In this document: positions 41,984-50,192 of the stretch, piece by piece
How positions within the stretch are numbered: the stretch's first letter is position 1
Layout of the letters: every line of letters begins with the position of its first letter
Assembly (NCBI RefSeq): GCF_023650515.1
Contig: NZ_CP096016.1
Coordinates: 1,140,001-1,204,000 of the forward strand
Length of the DNA: 64,000 bases
Direction: 5' to 3'
Source: Alkalimarinus coralli
GTDB taxonomy: Bacteria; Pseudomonadota; Gammaproteobacteria; Pseudomonadales; Oleiphilaceae
Position numbers and translations under genes: made by a program
The notes under the pieces: generated by a model
What the model was told of the DNA's origin: nothing
Database searches by the model: none
What the model saw: the letters and a program-made list of their open reading frames with translations, nothing else

Positions 41984-42111
41984 GTAGCCGTGATGCAGTG
42001 CAACGGAATCAAGGAAGGGGAGGCGGATACTTAAAATCTAACCCTGATTCCAGTCGTGCCTCCCTTCATCAAGGCTACGAATCACCGCACGAATGGTGAC
42101 TTTCTTTGGCT
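41984..42111. repeat. GTAGCC-type palindromic element, copy 2 of a tandem pair
   Basis: Near-identical repeat of 41815-41942 in the same orientation. By eye the differences are a C/T in the core, tta/gca in the tail hairpin loop and one more base near the end. Frames crossing this pair do not look like genes. Confidence 0.85.
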
Positions 42112-42136
42112 GTTTCTAGAATAGAAACTCTACAAA

Positions 42137-42154
42137 TGTGAGATATATCCTACA
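42137..42154 (+). promoter_or_regulatory. GacA (UvrY) box for the first Rsm-type sRNA
   Basis: tgtgagatatatcctaca is an 18-bp imperfect palindrome matching the GacA upstream activating sequence TGTAAG-N6-CTTACA at 10 of 12 fixed positions. It is centred about 65 nt upstream of the presumed RNA start, the usual distance. A -10-like tattat lies at 42198-42203 and no good -35 is present, consistent with activator dependence. Confidence 0.85.
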
Positions 42155-42210
42155 CGCTTTTAAGAGATCACCTCTATCTCTAACTACTAGGGTTCCGTAT
42201 TATTCTTTTC

Positions 42211-42357
42211 GTCAGGACGACATGCGGTTATCGACTCGTTAACCGCAATAACGTAAGGATGCGGACAAGGAAGTAAGCAAGGACGGCCGGTTACCTAAGG
42301 AATGGTAAAGGAAGCATCAAACAGATAGGGCGCTGCATGGATTGCAGCGCCCTTTTT
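42211..42357 (+). ncRNA. CsrB/Rsm-type regulatory RNA, copy 1
   Basis: A 147-nt presumed transcript. It carries eight GGA motifs (e.g. gtcaggacga, gtaaggatg, caaggaag, caaggacgg, taaggaatgg, aaaggaagc), the binding sites by which such RNAs titrate the translational repressor CsrA/RsmA. It ends in a strong terminator, gggcgctgca-tggat-tgcagcgccc plus TTTTT, whose loop also shows GGA, as in Pseudomonas RsmZ. The 5' part can form the stem gcggtta/taaccgc. A GacA box and -10 precede it. Which Rsm name applies cannot be told. Confidence 0.9.
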
Positions 42358-42367
42358 GCGTTTGGGG

Positions 42368-42538
42368 TTATTCAATTTGCCTGATTCTACTTTTTAACCA
42401 TCTGATTAACCGCCACAGGAGCACAGCATAGAATGGTAAAAAGGCATATTCCCCGGTAACATTAAAATAGGAATGTGCAACTAAAGCACAGAATAATGCA
42501 AGCAGTAGAAACAATAGCTTTTGAGTAACAGAGTTCAT
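42368..42538 (-). CDS. Small single- or double-pass membrane protein (56 aa)
   Basis: A 56-residue frame between the two sRNA copies: MNSVTQKLLFLLLALFCALV at the start, then FLPFYAVLLWRLIRWLKSRI near the end. Two hydrophobic stretches and a basic C-terminal tail give it the look of a real small inner-membrane protein. The ribosome site is only moderate (caggcc). Neighbouring genes give no clue to its role. Confidence 0.55.
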   Translation of the reverse strand: MNSVTQKLLFLLLALFCALVAHSYFNVTGEYAFLPFYAVLLWRLIRWLKSRIRQIE

Positions 42539-42688
42539 TGATGAGGCCTGCTAGTGTTTGTTCAAAAGTTCTGGGGGGCTAATATTCTGGATGTTAAGCC
42601 AAGGATACTGGCAGCAATTGCGGTCATTGATCCTCGGTTTCAAATACTGATGAGGGCATCGGCAGGCCGAGAGAGGCCATGTTTTCAT

Positions 42689-42856
42689 CTATGAACGTTC
42701 CAAATAATCCATTATCTGAAGTGCAATAAGCCATTCTAATCTTCCTTGAATGATGAAGTCGTGGTGTGAGTTAATCTGATTCGCTTTTATCCTTAAAGCG
42801 TTTGTAAGCCCAAATGCTAGCAGCTCATTTATATCCCGGTCAAGAAAGTTGATCAA
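42689..42856 (-). pseudogene. Short open frame, probable gene fragment
   Basis: An open frame of 55 codons that reads like protein (FLDRDINELLAFGLTNALRI; GRLEWLIALQIMDYLERS) but has no ATG/GTG start. Only TTG 42856 is available, without a ribosome site, and a stop lies 4 codons upstream of it. It is probably the 3' remnant of a gene damaged when the sRNA region was duplicated, or a small gene with a TTG start. No family recognised. Confidence 0.35.
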
Positions 42857-42919
42857 GAAGTGGAGTTAAGCAATTGGCTTATTAAGGTTAATGCAGATTT
42901 AGAATATTGGCTCTAGTTA

Positions 42920-42937
42920 TGTGAGATATATCCTACA
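42920..42937 (+). promoter_or_regulatory. GacA (UvrY) box for the second Rsm-type sRNA
   Basis: Identical to the box at 42137: tgtgagatatatcctaca. The -10-like tattat follows at 42981-42986, and the distance to the presumed start is the same. Confidence 0.85.
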
Positions 42938-42993
42938 CGCTTTTAAGAGATCACCTCTATCTCTAACTACTAGGGTTCCGTATTATTCTCTTC

Positions 42994-43140
42994 GTCAGGA
43001 CGACATGGGGTTATCGACTCGTTAACCGCAATAACGTAAGGATGCGGACAAGGAAGTAAGCAAGGACGGCCGGTTACCTAAGGAATGGTAAAGGAAGCAT
43101 CAAACAGATAGGGCGCTGCATGGATTGCAGCGCCCTTTTT
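42994..43140 (+). ncRNA. CsrB/Rsm-type regulatory RNA, copy 2
   Basis: A second 147-nt copy of the RNA at 42211, offset by 783 bp. Over about 228 bp including the GacA box I count only two differences: one T to C between the -10 and the start, and one C to G in the first stem (gcggtta becomes ggggtta), which breaks one base pair. All eight GGA motifs and the terminator are kept, so it should titrate CsrA like copy 1. Confidence 0.9.
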
Positions 43141-43322
43141 GCGTTTGGGCTACTCAGTTTAATTTTTGTCCATGCTATATCACAGTTCTATGCGAAGCAG
43201 CTTACAGGCATCTTTAACAGCATCTCGCCAATATCTCCCCAATCATTTTAGCTTATATTCCTCTATATTTAGGTTAAGCGAGTGATTTCATTTGAGGCTG
43301 GAGCGCGCGCGGAGGTTCTATT

Positions 43323-44003
43323 ATGTTTACAAGGAATCACGAGTTAGAACAGAGCGATAGGCTTTGGGGTGCTGTTGACGCTGAAATGAGAGAGACTCAG
43401 CGATATACAGGACGGTGCAAATTAAAAGAAGACGTTAAGCAAGCGCTACGAAAGGTTGACCGCTCTTCGTTTGTACCACATTCGTATAAGTCTATGGCGT
43501 GGCAGAACCACCCTTTATCAATCGGCTGCGAGCAAACAATCTCCCAGCCGTTTATTGTTGCCTTGATGACAGATTTGCTTGATGTCAAAACAGGGCAACG
43601 AGTTCTTGAGATCGGCACGGGGTCTGGCTATCAAACGGCCATTTTGGCGCAGTTGGCGGGCCAGGTATATACAGTCGAGCGGATTGCAACGTTGGCTCAG
43701 CGAGCGAAAGATGTTCTAACAGGGTTAAGCTTGAGCAATATTCAATTTAAAGTTGCTGACGGATACGATGGTTGGTCTGAATATGCTCCTTTTGATGCCA
43801 TAGTTGTTACCGCTGCTCCCGATGACGTTCCTCAATCATTGGTCGACCAACTCATAGACGGCGGGAGAATTGTGATGCCCGTTGGAAGTCTACTTGGAGG
43901 GCAATCGCTTATAAGAGGGGTTAAGGAAAAAGGTGAGTTGATAGTAAAAGATGTGTTACCGGTTTCATTTGTGCCGATGGTGGGTGGGGTAGAGTGCTTT
44001 TAA
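43323..44003 (+). CDS. pcm: Protein-L-isoaspartate O-methyltransferase
   Basis: A 226-residue SAM-dependent enzyme that repairs isoaspartyl residues. Motifs: SIGCEQTISQPFIVALMTDL, the SAM-binding VLEIGTGSGYQTAILAQL, VYTVERIATLA and FDAIVVTAAPDDVPQSLVDQ. Slightly longer than E. coli Pcm (208) through its N-terminus. Strong ggagg site before ATG. It stands alone, between the second sRNA and the lipase gene. Confidence 0.94.
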   Translation: MFTRNHELEQSDRLWGAVDAEMRETQRYTGRCKLKEDVKQALRKVDRSSFVPHSYKSMAWQNHPLSIGCEQTISQPFIVALMTDLLDVKTGQRVLEIGTGSGYQTAILAQLAGQVYTVERIATLAQRAKDVLTGLSLSNIQFKVADGYDGWSEYAPFDAIVVTAAPDDVPQSLVDQLIDGGRIVMPVGSLLGGQSLIRGVKEKGELIVKDVLPVSFVPMVGGVECF

Positions 44004-44015
44004 AAAGGGCATCTC

Positions 44016-44042
44016 AAAAGGGTTAGTCTGACCCTTTTGGTT
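44016..44042 (+). terminator. Terminator after pcm
   Basis: aaaagggt (44016-44023) pairs with accctttt (44031-44038), loop tagtctg, followed by ggtttg. Confidence 0.7.
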
Positions 44043-44059
44043 TGTTAAAAGGCATAAAA

Positions 44060-44083
44060 AAGCCCAGCGTGAGCTGGGCTTAA
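44060..44083. terminator. Bidirectional terminator between pcm and the lipase gene
   Basis: Perfect stem aagcccagc/gctgggctt with loop gtga at 44060-44081 and A-rich upstream flank. Serves mainly the minus-strand lipase gene, which ends 32 bp away. Confidence 0.85.
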
Positions 44084-44114
44084 TTAAACATACCAATACT
44101 TGCAAGAAGTGTTA

Positions 44115-46883
44115 CTAATTTTGATCTAATGCTTTATCGATAGTGGTGCTCTTACCAAGTAATGGTTGACCGGCTACAGTAATTGGTATTACTCCACCAG
44201 CTATTAATGTTGTTACCTCGGTAACCATCTCTGCGTGCGCACCGCTTGTGTCAGAGCCACCAGGGCATATGGTATCAGTCGCTGATGGGGGGGTCTGAGG
44301 TAGTATGAATGTGACATGGCTAGCATCTGTACAAGGGTTGCTATTAGCAAAGAAGGATGCTTGCGGAGGAGCAAGACCTGCCGTTGCCGTGCTGTCGCTT
44401 GTAATCAAGCCTAAAGTTGTACCATCCGCTAGATTGGTGCCGCCAGCGCCAAGATCAATAAGTGCCATCATTGGTTCTGTTCCTGCAAGAGGGGCGGAGC
44501 CGGCGTCACCCAATGGGTTTACGTTTGCCTGATTTGGAACACGGAGGTCATTGAGAACTTCAGATACTAGTATTTTAGTAGTAGTTGATCCTAAGTCTTT
44601 GGCATAGTTAGTTGGATCAATTGAGTCAACTGCTCCTTGCCAGGTATATAGGAATGACTCGAAATCAGAAGTACCTTGATTTACGCCTGCCGAAGCAAGC
44701 CCATTAATGATAGAGCCAGAGAATACGCTTGAATTTTCAGCCAGCTTGGTTAGTTGACCACCAGTATTCATTAATGATACCGACTCCAAACTTTCAAAGA
44801 GTGGCGAGCCAGAAAATGGAGGGCCCGCAAATAATGGCGATGCTGCATAAGTGCCACGAACTGTTGCGTTATTATTAATTGCTGCAAACGGGGTTCCAGC
44901 GATGCCACCTAAAGAATGACCAATAAAGTGTACTGGTTTCCCTGCGAGGATAGTGCTTCCGCCGATACTCATATCCGAAAGTGTTGCGTTAAGATTAAGC
45001 AAGTCTAAAGCTGCTTGACGTAAACCGTCTCTGGTTGTCTGCAGGCTCTTGATGTTGATCGCCAGACTGCCAGAGGTCACATTAGTGATGTCTGTTTGTA
45101 ATTCTGGAGCCAAGGTTCCTGATGCATCGGTAAACATAAAGTGGCGTTCACCAATATAGTCAGCATCAGATACGCTCGTGCCGGTTACATCGTCAGCCGT
45201 TAGTACATCAAGCCCTGCTACTGTACCAGTCGTTGCTCCACCGAGACCGTGCAGAGGTTGATCTATTGCAACGGTCGCTATACATCCGTTTGCAGCCATA
45301 TTGATTGCGGGGATTAGTGAGACACTTCTGTCTGCCGTGATTCCATGCATAAATATGGCAACTTGAGAAACTGTACCGCTAGTACAAATTGCAGAGCTAG
45401 GCTTTATAACTGTTACTGGCACAGCCGTTGTTGCTTGTTGTTTAGCGTAGGGAAATGAATAGGTTACATTAAATGTGTTGTCTGAATCCCTTAAGAAACT
45501 AAAGTTTGACAATGTAGGGATGCTGCCTTGACGAGAAGTAATTCTAGCATTCAATATTGTCTCGATACCGTCGTCACCGCGCCATAGGCCTGTGACAAGA
45601 TTTGTGCCATCGCTTCCTTCTGGTAGAGGGCTGTAATAAGGTAGCTCAATCGCCCCTTGAGCAACGTCAACAACGCTTGCCGCCGTTTTAAGAGCATTTC
45701 CATCTGGTAAGGCGGCGAAAGTGGCTAATGTGTTGGCTTTTACATCGCTATAAAACACCGAGTCTCTTGACTGAGGGTATGAAAAGGCGCCTGCCGCAAA
45801 CGCTTCGCCAACTATTTTTGGAGCTAGTGTTGGGTCGGCAATATATGGCCCTATGGCAGCGGTTACTTTTGCTGCAAGATCGGTATCAGTTGGAGTTGCA
45901 GATATTGCATCTTTAAGTGCAGCAAACTGGTCACTGGCAGAGGTTAGTTCTGGTTTTTCGTCTTTTACTACTTGAAGAGCAGACAAAAGAACAACCTGTT
46001 GACCTATTTGCGTCATAGCTGTACCCGGTGAGGCCATGGCATGCATTACCGTGTCCGGGTCAGTTGTAGTGAACGTATGTGACATTACAACGCTGTTAGG
46101 AAGGCTGTTTGCCTCCGCAAATGCTTTTGCGAGCGTGTCGTGCCCCTTAACCAAGTCTCTGACTGCTATCAAGTTGGAAGAGCCGAGTTCGTTATCTTCT
46201 GCTGTTGAATAATATGAATAGTCTGAGGAAGGCTCTATCGCTACTCCATCGGCATCCAAAATAGCATCTGTCATGAAGACAAGAAACTTGGTCTGAGATG
46301 GAAGTGGTAAAAGTGGTGTAATTCTTATTGCGTTGTTAGTGCCACTATCAACACTTGCTACTTCAACCCTGTAATTCAGTTTTGTTGGGTCGGTTAATGT
46401 GGCTACATCAAATGGGTCTGATAAGTCTATATTTGAAGGATCAATAGCCTTAGGGACAGCGAGAGGCGCAAGGGCACTAACTGGCAGCGTGTTAAGAGGT
46501 ATAACAAATACAGACTGACCCTTTAGAACTGTTGCAGGGTTAAGTGAATTATTGAATTTGATATCGAATTGGCCCGTTGTAGAAAAACCGTCAAAGTCAT
46601 TAATTGCATTAGTTGCTGGAGAAGTGTCTGTAATATTGCCGGTGAAATCGTAATTGGATTTTGATGCTCCCGCGAGCAATAGCAAATCATAGTTTGATGG
46701 AATTGCTGCGTTAGGGGAGAAAGGGTTAGGTTGGAACAACGGTCTGGTTTTGGTTGTGTCGAACGTTGTATCTACTATCCCATACTCCGGATTAGCATTT
46801 CTAAAATTGTCACCGTCGTCTAAACAGCCAGTTAGGGTCAAGGAGGACGCCACTGCCAAACTCAGTAGGGTTTTCTTATACAT
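44115..46883 (-). CDS. VolA/Pla-1/cef-family surface lipase (lipoprotein)
   Basis: A 922-residue lipoprotein with lipobox LTGC (Cys20). The N-terminal half is Ig-like and rich in small polar residues; the C-terminal half is an alpha/beta-hydrolase with nucleophile Ser657 in FIGHSLGGIAG and an oxyanion-type segment VAIFMHGITADRS upstream. The overall sequence fits the Pla-1/cef (VolA) extracellular lipase family, which cleaves lysophospholipids or other lipids at the cell surface so that fatty acids can be used. A single gene, convergent with pcm. Confidence 0.9.
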   Translation of the reverse strand: MYKKTLLSLAVASSLTLTGCLDDGDNFRNANPEYGIVDTTFDTTKTRPLFQPNPFSPNAAIPSNYDLLLLAGASKSNYDFTGNITDTSPATNAINDFDGFSTTGQFDIKFNNSLNPATVLKGQSVFVIPLNTLPVSALAPLAVPKAIDPSNIDLSDPFDVATLTDPTKLNYRVEVASVDSGTNNAIRITPLLPLPSQTKFLVFMTDAILDADGVAIEPSSDYSYYSTAEDNELGSSNLIAVRDLVKGHDTLAKAFAEANSLPNSVVMSHTFTTTDPDTVMHAMASPGTAMTQIGQQVVLLSALQVVKDEKPELTSASDQFAALKDAISATPTDTDLAAKVTAAIGPYIADPTLAPKIVGEAFAAGAFSYPQSRDSVFYSDVKANTLATFAALPDGNALKTAASVVDVAQGAIELPYYSPLPEGSDGTNLVTGLWRGDDGIETILNARITSRQGSIPTLSNFSFLRDSDNTFNVTYSFPYAKQQATTAVPVTVIKPSSAICTSGTVSQVAIFMHGITADRSVSLIPAINMAANGCIATVAIDQPLHGLGGATTGTVAGLDVLTADDVTGTSVSDADYIGERHFMFTDASGTLAPELQTDITNVTSGSLAINIKSLQTTRDGLRQAALDLLNLNATLSDMSIGGSTILAGKPVHFIGHSLGGIAGTPFAAINNNATVRGTYAASPLFAGPPFSGSPLFESLESVSLMNTGGQLTKLAENSSVFSGSIINGLASAGVNQGTSDFESFLYTWQGAVDSIDPTNYAKDLGSTTTKILVSEVLNDLRVPNQANVNPLGDAGSAPLAGTEPMMALIDLGAGGTNLADGTTLGLITSDSTATAGLAPPQASFFANSNPCTDASHVTFILPQTPPSATDTICPGGSDTSGAHAEMVTEVTTLIAGGVIPITVAGQPLLGKSTTIDKALDQN

Positions 46884-47443
46884 AGGTAGGACCTTCTTTC
46901 CTATTATTATGTTTTCTGGAAGCGGAGTAGACGTATGGAGTGTCTAAACCTAAATTCTTATAGCCTGAACTATATCCAAGCTGCGTCAATACTTTTATCG
47001 CACTAAAGTATGATTTGCCACTAATTCGAGCTCATACCAGCTATTCGGGCTTATTCGCAGTCTGAAAATAAGCTTTAACGTTTCGCTGTCTATTTATTGC
47101 CTCGTATAAACGTAGACGGCATTCCAAAATTTGTCGAGTTTTTAGCACGCTTTCAACGTGTTAATCGTTAATTCATCTAAATTGGGTGAGAATATGGTCT
47201 TAAAAACAGAGTAAATATAGATGATAGATTATTGCTCACCTTTTTTGGCAAGCAGGCTAGCGATTGATCTACCTGTAACCGTATATAAAATCCTGTACAA
47301 TCGCGCTCCGTATAACAAAAAGTGATAATATTAAGGCGTGCACTGTTTGGCCTGCACGGGTGCCTTTGTGGCTGGCTAGGGTTAAACGGTGCGTGCCGTA
47401 TATTAGATCGCGCCTGACGGGATTACCAATAGAGAGATTACAG
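46884..47443. other. Divergent promoter region of lipase and fumarase genes
   Basis: No gene is supported here. The fumarase frame is open upstream to 47360 but that part lacks family similarity. tacaat at 47296-47301 is a possible -10 for fumarase, without a good -35. Nothing else is recognised. Confidence 0.4.
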
Positions 47444-48958
47444 ATGACAATTATTCGCCAAAATGACCTTATAGAGAGCGTAGCTGATGCGCTTCAGTTT
47501 ATTTCATATTACCACCCGGTTGATTTTGTTAAAGGGGTGCATGAGGCCTATTTAAAGGAAGAGTCTCCGGCGGCTAAAGACGCGATGGCTCAGATCCTGA
47601 TTAACTCTCGAATGTCAGCAGAAGGGCATCGCCCAATCTGTCAGGATACTGGTATCGTGACCGTCTTTGTTAAAGTCGGAATGAACGTCCAGTGGGACGC
47701 TGATATGAGCGTTGATGATATGATCAACGAAGGTGTGCGCAGAGCGTATACTCATCCAGATAACGTGCTGAGGGCATCTATTCTTGATGACCCGGCAGGT
47801 GCCCGAAAAAACACTAAAGATAATACGCCAGCTGTCATTCATTACGAGATTGTTCCCGGTGATACGGTTGATGTTCAGGTAGCGGCGAAAGGTGGCGGTT
47901 CTGAGAACAAATCAAAAATGGTGATGTTGAACCCAAGTGACAGCATTGTTGACTGGGTCGTTAAAACGGTACCTACCATGGGGGCTGGTTGGTGCCCGCC
48001 GGGTATGTTGGGTATAGGTATTGGTGGTACTGCAGAAAAAGCGGCGGTAATGGCTAAAGAATCATTAATGGATCCCATTGATATCCATGAATTGCGCGAG
48101 CGCGGCCCTAAAAACAGAGTCGAAGAACTTCGACTTGAAATTATGGATAAGGTCAACGAGTTGGGTATTGGTGCTCAGGGCTTGGGTGGTTTGACGACCG
48201 TGCTTGATATTAAAATCAAGGATTACCCAACTCACGCAGCTTCATTGCCTGTGGCTATGATTCCTAACTGCGCTGCAACCCGTCATGCTCATTTTGTGCT
48301 GGATGGCAGTGGCCCATCGTTGCAGAAAGCGCCTAGTTTGGAAGACTGGCCAGAGATTACCATGACCGAGGGCGCAAACACTCGCCGTGTTAATCTCAAT
48401 ACTGTGACCCGTGAAGAAATTGCAGAATGGCAGCCCGGTGATACGCTCCTACTGTCTGGTAAAATGTTGACAGGGCGCGATGCGGCGCATAAGAAGATGG
48501 TAGAGATGCTGGCGAATGGTGAGCAGCTGCCAGTCGACTTAAAAGATCGTTTTATCTATTACGTCGGACCGGTTGACCCGATTAAGGGTGAGGCGGTAGG
48601 TCCTGCAGGGCCGACAACGGCAACCCGTATGGATAAGTTTACTCATACAATGCTTGAACAGACCGGTTTGATGGGGATGATCGGTAAGGCAGAGCGAGGC
48701 CAGGTTGCGATTGATGCGATTAAGGAGTTTGGCGCGGTTTACTTGATGGCCGTCGGTGGTGCTGCATACTTGGTGTCTAAGGCGATTAAGTCAGCAGAAG
48801 TGGTTGCGTTCCCTGAGCTGGGAATGGAAGCGATCTACGAGTTCGATGTAGAGAATATGCCGGTTTCTGTTGCGGTTGATACCAAAGGAAGCTCTGTGCA
48901 CCAGACTGCGCCACAGATATGGCATGACAAAATTATAGCGGCTAAGTCGGTTAGTTAG
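47444..48958 (+). CDS. Fumarate hydratase, class I (Fe-S)
   Basis: A 504-residue TCA-cycle enzyme interconverting fumarate and malate. It joins the alpha part (4Fe-4S domain) and beta part in one chain. The three cluster Cys are in RPICQDTG, GAGWCPPGM and MIPNCAATRH. Beta-part signatures are LLSGKMLTGRDAAHK, YYVGPVDP and VGPAGPTTATRMD. ATG 47444 is preferred (MTIIRQNDLIE, conserved start) over the open frame from 47360. An oxygen-sensitive class I enzyme of the FumA/B type. Confidence 0.95.
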   Translation: MTIIRQNDLIESVADALQFISYYHPVDFVKGVHEAYLKEESPAAKDAMAQILINSRMSAEGHRPICQDTGIVTVFVKVGMNVQWDADMSVDDMINEGVRRAYTHPDNVLRASILDDPAGARKNTKDNTPAVIHYEIVPGDTVDVQVAAKGGGSENKSKMVMLNPSDSIVDWVVKTVPTMGAGWCPPGMLGIGIGGTAEKAAVMAKESLMDPIDIHELRERGPKNRVEELRLEIMDKVNELGIGAQGLGGLTTVLDIKIKDYPTHAASLPVAMIPNCAATRHAHFVLDGSGPSLQKAPSLEDWPEITMTEGANTRRVNLNTVTREEIAEWQPGDTLLLSGKMLTGRDAAHKKMVEMLANGEQLPVDLKDRFIYYVGPVDPIKGEAVGPAGPTTATRMDKFTHTMLEQTGLMGMIGKAERGQVAIDAIKEFGAVYLMAVGGAAYLVSKAIKSAEVVAFPELGMEAIYEFDVENMPVSVAVDTKGSSVHQTAPQIWHDKIIAAKSVS

Positions 48959-48972
48959 TTTAATGTAAAATC

Positions 48973-49061
48973 GTAGCCTTGATGAAGGTCGGAACGACTG
49001 GAATCAGGGTTTTGGTGTTGTTAAGGTGTTCCTTGATTCCGCTTCGCTGCATCACGGCTAC
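48973..49061. repeat. GTAGCC-type palindromic element, reversed copy
   Basis: Starts gtagccttgatg and ends catcacggctac; its reverse complement lines up with the elements at 41815 and 41984 at both ends and in the attcc/ggaat inner parts, but the middle differs. 89 bp. Sits between the fumarase gene and the toxin-antitoxin pair. Confidence 0.8.
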
Positions 49062-49087
49062 GGGTTTGGTTTTTAGAGGGTGAGGTT

Positions 49088-49294
49088 ATGCAGCGATTAC
49101 TTAAAGAAATAGAGTTACATAGTCGTAAACTACCTGATGAAATTCAGCAAGAGGTGTTGGATTTTATAAAACTAAAAGAAAGAACATTAGCAAAGGCACA
49201 AAAAGAAAAAATAGAAGTTTCTATGCTTAGTGAGCAGGCAATGTCTGACTGGGCGAATGAGGAGGAAGATGAAGCATGGAGCAGTTTTCAGTAA
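49088..49294 (+). CDS. Putative antitoxin of a MazF-type toxin-antitoxin pair
   Basis: A 68-residue acidic, helical protein (PDEIQQEVLDFIKLKERTLA; NEEEDEAWSSF). No classical DNA-binding fold is evident; the DUF2281/VapB-like start LLKEIELHSRKLPDEIQ is suggestive. Its last 19 nt overlap the toxin gene, the usual coupling for type II antitoxin-toxin operons. Function rests on this context. Confidence 0.75.
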   Translation: MQRLLKEIELHSRKLPDEIQQEVLDFIKLKERTLAKAQKEKIEVSMLSEQAMSDWANEEEDEAWSSFQ

Positions 49295-49608
49295 GGGATA
49301 TTGTTTTTGTTCGTTTTCCTTTCTCTGATTTGCGTAACTCAAAATTACGCCCGGCAGTGATTATATCTAATGCCCTACATGAAGATTGGATATTGTGCCA
49401 AATAACTAGCAAACCTTATGCTGATCCGATGAGCTTAGAAATAAGCGATGCTGACCTTGATGAGGGTACGTTAAAGCTTACAAGCTATATCAGGCCGAGT
49501 AAAATATTCACGGCACATGAATCAATTATTGTTAAGCGGGCAGCAGCCTTATCTCTAGATACGCATAAAAAGCTGATAGATAAGATTATAGACATGATAA
49601 AAATTTAG
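49276..49608 (+). CDS. PemK/MazF-family toxin (mRNA endoribonuclease)
   Basis: A 110-residue protein of the MazF fold: VRDIVFVRFPFSDLRNSKLR then PAVIISNALHEDWILCQIT, and SYIRPSKIFTAHESII. Such toxins cut mRNA and slow growth until bound by the antitoxin. It overlaps the upstream antitoxin gene. The pair is A-T rich compared with neighbours and lies between two mobile-type repeats, which suggests acquisition. Confidence 0.88.
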   Translation: MEQFSVRDIVFVRFPFSDLRNSKLRPAVIISNALHEDWILCQITSKPYADPMSLEISDADLDEGTLKLTSYIRPSKIFTAHESIIVKRAAALSLDTHKKLIDKIIDMIKI

Positions 49609-49639
49609 ATGGTTAAATAACCTGTTAATAGGTATTTAA

Positions 49640-49990
49640 ATGAGTAATGAAGCTAAACTAATAGAGCAGCGCTGTGAAGCCTGTAAGGCTGATGCGCCAA
49701 AAGTTACAGATGAAGAGTTAAAGGCTCTAATTAAGCAGATACCAGACTGGAATGTTGAGGTTCGAGATGGTGTGATGCAACTGGAGAAAGTGTTTAACTT
49801 TAAAGACTTTCTGCACGCATTGGCATTTACGCACCGCGTTGGAGGTCTGGCTGAAAGTATGGGGCATCACCCTGCGTTATTAACTGAGTGGGGTAAGGTG
49901 ACGGTCACTTGGTGGACGCACAAAATTAATGGGCTGCATCGAAACGATTTCATTATGGCAGCTAAAACAGATTTATTGGAAGAGGAATAG
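49640..49990 (+). CDS. phhB: Pterin-4a-carbinolamine dehydratase
   Basis: A 116-residue enzyme that regenerates the tetrahydropterin cofactor after phenylalanine hydroxylase. Family motif: [20 protein letters not shown] then [18 protein letters not shown], with the catalytic His set. N-terminal CEACKADAP is common in gammaproteobacterial members. No phenylalanine hydroxylase is in the window. Confidence 0.93.
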   Translation: MSNEAKLIEQRCEACKADAPKVTDEELKALIKQIPDWNVEVRDGVMQLEKVFNFKDFLHALAFTHRVGGLAESMGHHPALLTEWGKVTVTWWTHKINGLHRNDFIMAAKTDLLEEE

Positions 49991-49991
49991 T

Positions 49992-50179
49992 GAATCAATG
50001 GAGTCAGAGTCGGAGACTCTGACTCGAATGGCACTGACTTAAGCTTGTCATTCTCGCGAACGCGGGGATCCATAAGGCTTATAGACTCCGTTCCAAATGG
50101 GTTCCCGCCTGCGCGGGAATGACAGTACAGAGTCATTATGTCTTAAGTAAGTGCCATTCGACTCTGACCCCATTGATTC
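49992..50179. mobile_element. 188-bp MITE-like element with nested palindromes
   Basis: The outer arms are inverted repeats: left gaatcaatggagtcagagtc... actgacttaag, right (reversed) gaatcaatggggtcagagtc...acttacttaag. The left arm holds an extra 14 bp that makes a local perfect palindrome gagtcagagtc-gga-gactctgactc. Inside lies a second inverted pair, tgtcattctcgcgaacgcgg (from 50047) and cgcgcgggaatgaca-type sequence (to about 50124), the widespread tcattcccgc repeat. No protein is encoded. Its left edge starts just after the phhB stop. Confidence 0.75.
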
Positions 50180-50192
50180 TTAAGTAATTCTA

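Noticed and set aside
41887-42099. 70-codon plus-strand frame
   Set aside because: Made of the two GTAGCC-type repeats; not conserved between the copies as protein.
41815-42111. Possible CRISPR array
   Set aside because: Only two long repeats, palindromic ends shared with elements elsewhere, no short repeat-spacer pattern and no cas genes.
49867-50136. 89-codon minus-strand frame
   Set aside because: Runs through the MITE-like element and antisense to phhB.
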